Shown here one piece after another: positions 56,425 through 64,000 of a stretch of 64,000 nucleotides of DNA (position 1 is the first letter of the stretch; each line of letters begins with the position of its first letter). The stretch is from contig BDIU01000311.1 in NCBI GenBank assembly GCA_002118135.1, positions 62,001 through 126,000 of the forward strand, given 5' to 3'. The notes below the pieces were generated by a model. That model ran no database searches. It worked only from the letters and a program-made list of their open reading frames with translations, and had not been told where the DNA came from. The position numbers were made by a program, and so were the translations under genes. The stretch is from Trebouxia sp. TZW2008 (lineage: Eukaryota; Chlorophyta; Trebouxiophyceae; Trebouxiales; Trebouxiaceae).

Positions 56425-59418
56425 ATGCGGCGAATTTGTGGCAAATTGGCGCCATCATTGCTTTCGCATTGCGACTTCCCCACATTGCCGTCCATATCGT
56501 TCAGTGTACCGTGCCTGCAGTCCACGGTGTTTGCGAATCCGCAGACCAGGTCAGTAGGACCCGTCTTGGCCAATTCTACGTTGGTCTCTGCCTCACAAAA
56601 GCGCAGGTCATTTCGAAGTCAACGCAAGTTGAGAGACAGCGGTCCACAATTCAGTGAAGCCGAACCGGCTGACAACAAGCATCCACCGTTAGCGACTGCA
56701 AGCAGTCCTGCGCTCACGCGGCACCATCGTATATTAGACGAAAGTCAACATCAGATCAGAGGAGACTCTTTGCCGGCCTATGCCTGGCCCTTGCTGATCA
56801 GACTCAAGTTGGCAGGTATGATAGGCCTCTCAAAAGGTGTTGAGGAAGACAGCAGAAGCATTGTAGTTACTTGACACGCAGGGCATGACGTGTTTGTTGT
56901 GGGAGGGACAGTACGAGATTTGACAATTGGAGTTGTCCCCAAAGATGTGGACCTGCTGACCTCAGCACCACTCAAACAGGTGAGAGCATACCTGCAACAG
57001 TGAAGCGGCGCTTTAAATGATGCTGACTGCTTCACTTAGGATGCTTTTGTGATGTATTACAAACTCTGTTGCAGGTCAAAAACCTTCTTCACAAATGCAC
57101 AGTGGTAGGACGACGACATCCGTTGGCTTTGGTGCATATCTCCTTTCACACAAAAGTGGAGATTTCAACCTTGGACTGCGATGCCGCGATGCCTCCTGAT
57201 GCAGCTGCTCTTGCCAGAAGGGTAAGCTTACATGTTCTGTGCCATTGACACCTCACAAATGAATGCATTGCAATTTAAATGAGTTTGAGATGGTTGTGTC
57301 ATACAAGAAGCACGTGCAGTTACATACGCATGCATTACAGATTTGACTCAAATTCAAATTTCTGCAGGACATCAGAAGCTCCTTGTGTGCAGATAGCCCT
57401 GCTCTGCCAAGCTTTGTGCTACAACAGCTTTTTGTCACAATAGCCTTTGTTGCGTGCTACAGGATAGCGCAGTTCGCAACTTGACAAAATCATGGGCAGA
57501 AGTGTGGCAGCAGAATATGCAAGACCGCGACTTTACAGTCAATGCAATGATGTACGATCCTTTCAGCCGCTTGTTGTTTGACTACATGGGTGGTGTGGCA
57601 GACTGCAGCCGGCGTAGGTTGCACACTTGCAAGCCAGCTGAGGAGTCTTTCAGCGAGGATCCTGTCAGGATTCTGCGTGCAGTTCGTCTATCTGCTAGAG
57701 CTGGTGAGCTTACAGCAGCATGCCTGCACGTGGGGGCCTGAACTGCATAGGCTGCTTGCTGCTCATTGTGAAGCACTGGCTGGTTCAGCATGCCCTCCAA
57801 GCATTGAGCGCTTTGCTTTGCATAAGTCGACAAGCATATCGCAAGTAGTGCTGCTCTGTGAGTTTGCAATTGCATCACAATGAATAATAGCACTCCTTCG
57901 TTCAGAGGTCTTGACTCAATACATTGGCTATTGTCTGGTCATGTGCTGGCCTGGGGCATGCATTTGAGGACCTTGCAAGATTGCACGTGAGGCAATGTAA
58001 AATTGCTCTTTCATTCTGCAGGTCTGCAGATCAGCCATGAGACTGCTATGGCTATGAGGAAGCTGGGGCCACGTATTGCTGAATGCAATGGGGTGAGTTG
58101 ATTTGCTTGCTGAATTGCTGTTTGTTGAAGCTGACAGTGCAGTGATGTGTCATTGCTGTAGCCATGCAGCATGCCAAACCTCTTGTCCTGTGTATGGCAG
58201 CTTGTTGGACTCTACTTTTCCTTTCTTGTAATCAAGACTGGATGAGCTCAGACAATGCTGCAATTGCAGTCACGTCTCTTTGGGGAGATGAACAATCTGT
58301 TCTCCTATGGAGCAGCAACACAATCCCTGCTCCTGCTGTGGAAGTTCCATCTATTGGACGCCATCATGCCTTTGTACGCTTCTCACCTTACCCTCCACAG
58401 ATTCAGCAGGTTTGTTGCCAGACACAAGATGATGCAGCTGCAGCCTGTTGTCTGCTGAAGTGTAACTCCCCACAAACATTACACGCGTGTGACGTGCTGC
58501 TGCTTCCCTGACTTTTTGCTTGGTGCATTGCATAGTGCTCTGCAGTGCTGACGCAACTACCTGATCGCTCCCTCAAATGAGACAGCCAGCTCATCAAAAG
58601 GACCAGGAGTGACAAGGGAACGCTTTTGCAGGAACAGCAGCATGCCTGTCGAAAACACAGGGCAGATGCCTCTGCTTGTGCGTCTCTTGCAAAGCCTGGA
58701 TGAGCAAGCATCAGTACAGGATCCGTTACCCATGGATGTTGTAGTGATGGCTCTTGTGTTGCCGTTGATGGCAGACACAGTCAAGGCGCATGACACAGAC
58801 ATGAAAGCACTGATCAGCGGCCAAAAGGAGCTCAAGAGGCAAAAGTTGCGTGTGAAGGCTGACAGTACTTTGCCATCAGCAGCAAAAGCTAGAGCAATGT
58901 CTGACAGCATCATGCAGAGCTCTTTGTCAAGATGGCAAGCGCACAAAGACTATCTTTCACAAATCAGTAAAGAGGCACAGCCAGCTGAATTCCTGTATTG
59001 CCTGAGCCATGCAGCCTTAGGACACGTCAGGATCAGTTGCGTGGAAGGATTGTTCCCAAGGAGTCAGATAGCAAGCGCCAATGAGCTGTTCAAAGCTGTG
59101 TTGGAAGACTCACTCACCCAGGTAGGATTGTTGGAGCAAAGCTGCCTTTTTGTCTGCCTAAGTTGCACCAAACCGCTGCCAGTCATGTTCAATGCCAAGA
59201 TCCCACTGATGGCGGCTTGTTTTCTGCAGAACGAATCTCAGGCAGGTGATCAATCTTCGCCAGGGCAGCCGGAAACTGGCAGATCACACAGACCACACAG
59301 ACAGACAGGTTTGTATGACCGCAATAGAAAAATATTACAAAGGATGTTGACTAGGCTGGAGCGGCATGAGTGGCACGACGCATTAGGCTTCACTACTGTC
59401 ATGCAGCTACATGTGTGA
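56425..59418 (+). CDS. Class II poly(A) polymerase / tRNA nucleotidyltransferase family protein, organelle-targeted
   Basis: Eight exons: 56425-56815, 56882-56979, 57075-57221, 57463-57703, 58022-58092, 58270-58409, 58632-59121 and 59230-59418, giving 588 aa. The head domain has FVVGGTVRDL and the metal-binding aspartates in PKDVDLL (about residues 136-155). It continues with QDRDFTVNAMMYD, DYMGGVADC and FSEDPVRILRAVRLSAR. The neck has ISHETAMAMRKLGPRI and FGEMNNLFSYGAATQSLLLL. This order is that of bacterial PcnB-type poly(A) polymerases and CCA-adding enzymes, and plant polynucleotide adenylyltransferase family proteins have it too. Which activity it has cannot be read directly. A 115-residue Ser/Arg-rich leader suggests organelle import. 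The last intron (108 bases) is a multiple of three without stops, so retention would keep the frame. The exon 7 acceptor is my best choice of several. Confidence 0.87.
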
Positions 59419-59752
59419 ATGCATGAAATGAGCGAAATGAGCGAACGTAATGATAGACAGGAAAGAGAATGAATGATGCATGCAGAATATTCTTGTAAAT
59501 TCAATTGAAGCATCATCAGTGACACCGAGTCTTCTCTTCTATTCACTGCTGTCATCCAGCAGCAAGGGCGATTGTGTGGAGCGGCACACGAGCACAGCAC
59601 ATACATGTGAACTTGATGATGCATGGGTGCATACTGGATTTGACAGCCAATGCTGATCGCAATTCTGATTCGAGAGCAAAGTCAAACACGCAAGCTTGAA
59701 TCCGGCGATAGCAGCTTCGGAAAAGACTTGTCCGGCGTGAGTTGTTGGTCCG
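59419..59752. other. Intergenic, CpG-rich at its right end
   Basis: 3' flank of the nucleotidyltransferase-family gene running into a CpG-rich start region of the next gene on the same strand. No coding pattern seen. Confidence 0.45.
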
Positions 59753-62700
59753 ATGTTACCAAGTACAGCTTTCCGGCAATGCATGCGGGATTTGGCAGAG
59801 CAACTGCAGCCGCAGATGGCCCTTGACGCCTGGGGAAAACTGGCGAACTGGGCTGCAAGGCAGGTCCCTGGTGGATATTTGCCACAAACGCAAGATTTAT
59901 GGGATTGCACAGCCGCGTCAGTGCGCCAGGTAAACGCTAAAAGTTAACAGACGTTTTCAAAGCCCATGCCAGGGCATGCCTGGCACCTCTGCTTTCAGAA
60001 AAACTCGATCACACTGCTCTGCAGGTGGACACTGCACAAGATCAGACATGCTGCCTGACGTATCTAGCAGCCTTGCTGGATCGATCTTTGACTGCTAGTC
60101 TCAGTAAACCTTGCTGAATCTGTACTGTTGTTGGTGCATCAAGCACAACAAGCAATCCCAAGGTTTGCATTGCAAGTGCAGGCAGCAATGCCTTGCCAGC
60201 CCTTCACCAGGAAATCTTATTGCCCATATTGACCAGTGATGCAGAATTGCTGGTGCCGAGACGCAGTCAGGTGCTTAGCTGATGGAAAGACGACATCATG
60301 CAATGCACTGGCTTGTCAATGACATTAGCAAATGACTTATAGCTATATGGCAGGCGGACAAAATGCGCAAATTTGTGCTTTCAGATTGTCATGGCGTTTA
60401 GCCACCTACTTGCAGCAGCAGATGAGTGGGGAGCTGCAGCGTCTATCATCGATCTGTCAGTCTCGCCACTGTCATCAGTGCAAGCTTCTGGGGTGCATTA
60501 CAATCAGGCAAGCTTACAGTCTGCACCTCTGATTTTGCGCTCGTCCCACACTTGCAGCAGCACCTGATATCAATGGACAGATGACATACTGCAAACTTGC
60601 CCATAGGCAGAGATGGCTGGAGCAAATGCGCATTGCTTGGTGATCTCCGCTCTTCTGCAAACAGCTGCACAGCAAATGCAACACAGAGGTAGGCCCCAAG
60701 ACCGTCCCACAGGCTGTGTATGTGCTCTTAAGCTGTGCTGCTGCATCTGATGGCATGCTGATCCTGCAGACAGTCAAAGCCAGCAGGAGCTGCAGCACTT
60801 CCTGGCCCACAGCATCAATACTCTGCAGCCAGCAGTTTGCACAATGCTCAGCAGCCAGTCTGCGGCTCAGCATTCCCAAATGCTGTCAAGGCTGCTCCCT
60901 GACCTGATTGCTGCAACAGCACAGCTGGACTCAGCAATCAAAAGGCAGCTGCTTGATGCACTATGGACAGCTTGCAGGTGCTGACTCCTTCACATCACCC
61001 TCAGTATGCATTCCAGCGCCTGCTTGCATTGACTGCCTCAATTACAGACATTGTCATTATTGGCATGGGATGCATTTGGAGCTTGGCCATTTGCAGGCTC
61101 CCAACTTTGGTACTTGTCACGGCTTTGTCTATTGGCATTGTAGGACAACAATAGAAATACGCAATGATGGGTGGTACGTGGCCATGGCAGCCATTGTGCG
61201 ACATGCAAATTTCTTCATGTCTGTCAAGCAAGGGCCACTGGACAGCACCGACATTCGCTCAGATCCAGCATTCTGGAAGCTGATGAGAGAGCTTATGGTA
61301 ACTCCAACATGCTGTCATCTGGGTAGATGTATGTCCTTGATGTCTTTCCAGACTTTGAAAAGAAGGTGGCACATTCCTCAGCGATCTGAATTACCTGGTA
61401 CACATCATGAGTCAACATCAGAGCTGCTGACGCCAGCGCAATAGCAACAGCTGCTTGTGTCTATTGCATCACTGCTTCAAACACGAGACGTCAAGCGTGT
61501 ACTGCTCAATACCATGCGTGAGGCCATGATGCTTCCAGAAGTGGTCCTTTGTTGAAACTTGACATGCATGACAGGATTTGTGGCCATCTGTGGGCACCTC
61601 AAGTATGTGTACTTGCACGATTCACAGGCCCTTATGTGCTTCGAGTACTTCCATCATGCCATCATGTTTTGATAGCAGTCACCATCAGGATGCATCTGTT
61701 ATCTCTGCCTGTGACATTCAATAAGCCTTTTGCATCATGCGCGATGTTTGAGGTGTGCAGGCTGATGATGACGCTTTTACGCGCAAGCAGGCCCTGCATG
61801 TGGTGGAACATGCAGTCAAGATTGCGCCTGAGGCCTCCCAGCCAGCTTGGGCAGCTCTGTTGCAACTGTTCGCACTGCTTGAGGACTTTGCACTACACCT
61901 CATTCAGGTATCAGCTTCATGCATGCTTGTTGACAGCATGACAAAATCCTCCAACAATGATTTCAAGCATCACCTGCCAGCAGCAGCACTAAACCCTGAT
62001 TTTCAAAGTGTGATGAGACATTCAAGGTCTCTCCCAGATCATGCGCCATGCTGGATATCTGCATCATACTTGCTTGAGCTTGCTTGTGCGCATGTTGCTC
62101 TCTCTATGCAAGCATCAAGATATGCATGTTAGCATAGATGCTAGGTGTGTGCAGCACAAGTCCTGTCTTGCCAGCTGACCTTGTACACGCCTTGCTGCAA
62201 GCCTCAAGTTTGTGACATCAGCATGCAGTGCCTTGGTGCAGGCTGCCTGGGAGTCCCTGGTTGGCAAGGTTCATGAGGCAGCTGGACCCCTGCGTCAAGA
62301 GACTCCAGGCAGGTGTGGCTGTGGACAGTCTGCATACAGCAGTGCTGCTAAACATGTGCATGCACGTCTGAGAGCAAATCAGGCATGCGCTGCCCAAGGA
62401 GTTTGGGCTGAGGCTGCATGCGCCATGTTGCATCCTGGTGCAAGTTTTGCGCGTGTGCCTGGTGCAAGTTTTGCGCCTGTGGGTCAACCTCGTGGCTTCT
62501 GACATGCTGAAGTTGGCGCCTGAGGCTTCATGCTGTTGGCGTCTGACGTATGTGCAACACACTGTTTAGTAAAAAAGAGTGCAGCAGCAATCAATGCATC
62601 AGTCATGCTGATACTGTATCAGCAGAAAAAGCAGCACTTTGCGTGCTGCAATCATGCAACAAGCAGCTTGTTCGTACAAAAAGCTTAATCCAAAGCAGTC

Positions 62701-64000
62701 TTAGTGGCAAAATGGGAGTTTGCTGCAGGTTTGGCACAGTAGACATAGTTGTGGACAGCTCATGGCTGGCTGTGCTGTGGCAGCGGTCTCTCACGCATCC
62801 CAGCCCTGCGGTATGCAGCCTGTCTTTGCATGCAAGCTATCTTGCGCTGCGTCTGCATGTCACCTCATATATGACATCAGGGCCTTGCTCCAGAGCACCA
62901 ATTGCACAAATTCAAATCTTGGTGCTGGTTTTGCGTCCAGCCCGAAGTGTGTATGCCATTGAGTGTAGACTACTAGTGCTACCAACAGAGGCTTGAGCAC
63001 TCGCTGAGGCGGTTTCCCGCGTACTGCAGGTGCAGATGTTTACCCTGAACAGTCTGATGCACAGCAACTCACCTGGCTATGCTGCTCAGCTGCCTGTGAG
63101 CTGCGTCCTGGAGGCTGTCCTGCCAGCATTTTGTCGAGGTACAATCACGCATGCTTGAGCTCAGTCTCTATGCATTGCAGGTCTGCTCTAAGTCAGCAAG
63201 GATTGAGTGTTATGCATTTTGTCAAACAATGCTCAATGAGGTGCTTGTGAGACTGTTCACAGTGCTCCATGTGCTTTTCAAAGCAGCTGCTGACTGTGCA
63301 GATTGGGATGCAAGAACACTTGACAGGACGTACTATTTCACTCACGGTGCATCAGTTGGAAGCTGCTCAACGGCACAGGAATCATGTTTGTGTGAATTGC
63401 AGGGGCAACTGCTGGCAAAGCTGACATTGAAGCCGGCAGGCAGTTGATGAAGAGCTATGCTGCAGCTGCACCACCTACTGAAGCTCGCCTGTTGGTGCTG
63501 GAGACACTGCGTTTGTTCAACAGCAGTGAGACCATGGCAGCAGCCCAAAAAGTACTGCTAAGCATCTCACTTGACATGGCAGAGTCTGTGGCAGTAGGAT
63601 TTCATGCGGAAGCTGGAGAAGGGTGGCATCAGCGGATGATCAGCCAGATCAAGCATGCTGCTGCGAACGCTGCGCAGCTGAAGACCCGTCACAGTTTGCC
63701 CATGCTCACAGGTGATGTTTTTGCCCCGTGTACCTGGCAACTTCATGGCGAATTGGCCCGCCTTGCAGCAACGGGCTGCTCTGCTGCGTGTATTGTGTGG
63801 CTGATATGTCTGAAATAGGACTGGTAACATGGCTCGGCATCTGCCATATTTTGCAAGTCGCTTTTGCACGCCCACATGATAACTATGCTGTGCTGCAAAT
63901 GAACAAGGTGTTCTGGTGTTACAGCAATTTGTGTGCAAGAAAATTGTAATGCTGCAATGACGACTGCCTGTAGCACATGCTAGTCTCTGACAATAAAGTT
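59753..64000 (+). CDS. Helical-repeat protein resembling TARBP1/Trm3 N-terminal region (continues past right edge)
   Basis: Supported exons: 59753-59929, 60025-60103, 60182-60270, 60385-60507, 60607-60688, 60770-60977, 61144-61297, 61445-61540, 61761-61907, 62729-62810, 63030-63138 and 63403 to about 63711. Phases agree for the first nine. An exon somewhere in 62229-62560 must bridge to 62729 but its frame is unclear. The product is a string of amphipathic helices (LHQEILLPILTSDAELLVP, LLPDLIAATAQLDSAIKRQL, KQALHVVEHAVKIAPE). The segment DSSWLAVLWQRSLTHPSPA resembles the W-x-x-L-x-x-R-x-L-x-H-x-x-P motif of TARBP1-type tRNA Gm18 2'-O-methyltransferases. The SpoU catalytic domain would lie beyond the window. 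Intron 4 has a GC donor (CAG|GCAAGC). The exons at 61144 and 61445 are the least certain. Confidence 0.62.
62434..62481. repeat. 24-bp tandem duplication
   Basis: The unit beginning cctggtgcaagttttgcgc occurs twice head to tail with one mismatch. It lies in the unresolved exon/intron region of the TARBP1-like gene and keeps the reading frame. Confidence 0.9.

Noticed and set aside
1..64000. tRNA, rRNA, CRISPR arrays, bacterial operons or prophage
   Set aside because: No cloverleaf with a T-arm consensus, no regularly spaced identical repeats and no ribosome-binding-site-led gene strings. The sequence is plainly nuclear eukaryotic.

Overview
This is nuclear DNA from a eukaryote, most likely a green alga (Chlorophyta; a trebouxiophyte-type alga is my guess). 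The genes are split into many short exons by GT-AG and a few GC-AG introns. Predicted chloroplast and mitochondrial targeting sequences precede uroporphyrinogen methyltransferase, a cyanobacterial/plant-type methyltransferase, D-2-hydroxyglutarate dehydrogenase and cyanase. There are no operons, tRNAs, rRNAs or CRISPR arrays. Base composition looks near balanced and rich in TG/CA and TGCATG words. CpG is scarce except in short islands at gene starts.

Layout, left to right. 305-2786 (+): 3' part of a leucine carboxyl methyltransferase-like gene, convergent with a 108-aa gene of unknown function (3943-2819, -). 4717-6732 (+): two damaged reading frames, the second F-box-like. 7322-9130 (+): uroporphyrinogen-III C-methyltransferase. 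12594-10264 (-): ornithine decarboxylase. 19161-13170 (-): proteasome ubiquitin receptor RPN13, sharing a 250-bp promoter with 19412-25348 (+) D-2-hydroxyglutarate dehydrogenase. 29377-26162 (-): chloroplast SAM methyltransferase. 29480-30605: LINE remnant. 31340-42377 (+): 23-exon deubiquitinase of the UBP26/USP48 family. 43623-47364 (+): cyanase. 49435-48029 (-): GNAT acetyltransferase. 55898-50397 (-): ankyrin plus PH-like protein with a long disordered tail, divergent from 56425-59418 (+), a class II poly(A) polymerase/CCA-adding enzyme family member. 59753 to beyond the right edge (+): large helical-repeat protein resembling the N-terminal part of TARBP1/Trm3 tRNA methyltransferases.

Exon models were built by hand from conserved protein motifs, splice-site dinucleotides and reading-phase bookkeeping. 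For the complete genes the exon lengths sum to whole codons and end in a stop. TGA, TAG and TAA all end recognisable or likely genes, so the code is standard. The genes are unrelated housekeeping functions (tetrapyrrole and polyamine synthesis, ubiquitin system, cyanate detoxification, RNA modification), not a pathway cluster.

The most unusual feature is architectural. Introns repeatedly contain decayed partial copies of the neighbouring exon, tens to a few hundred bases away: the methyltransferase at 1-480, D2HGDH at 23819-24265, RPN13 at 14646-14946 and three places in the deubiquitinase. In RPN13 two exons of the same phase with the same core motif (exons 6 and 7) both look functional, as if such a copy had been kept. 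LINE fragments, a GTGAGT-rich array and four GC-AG introns add to the picture of actively remodelled introns.
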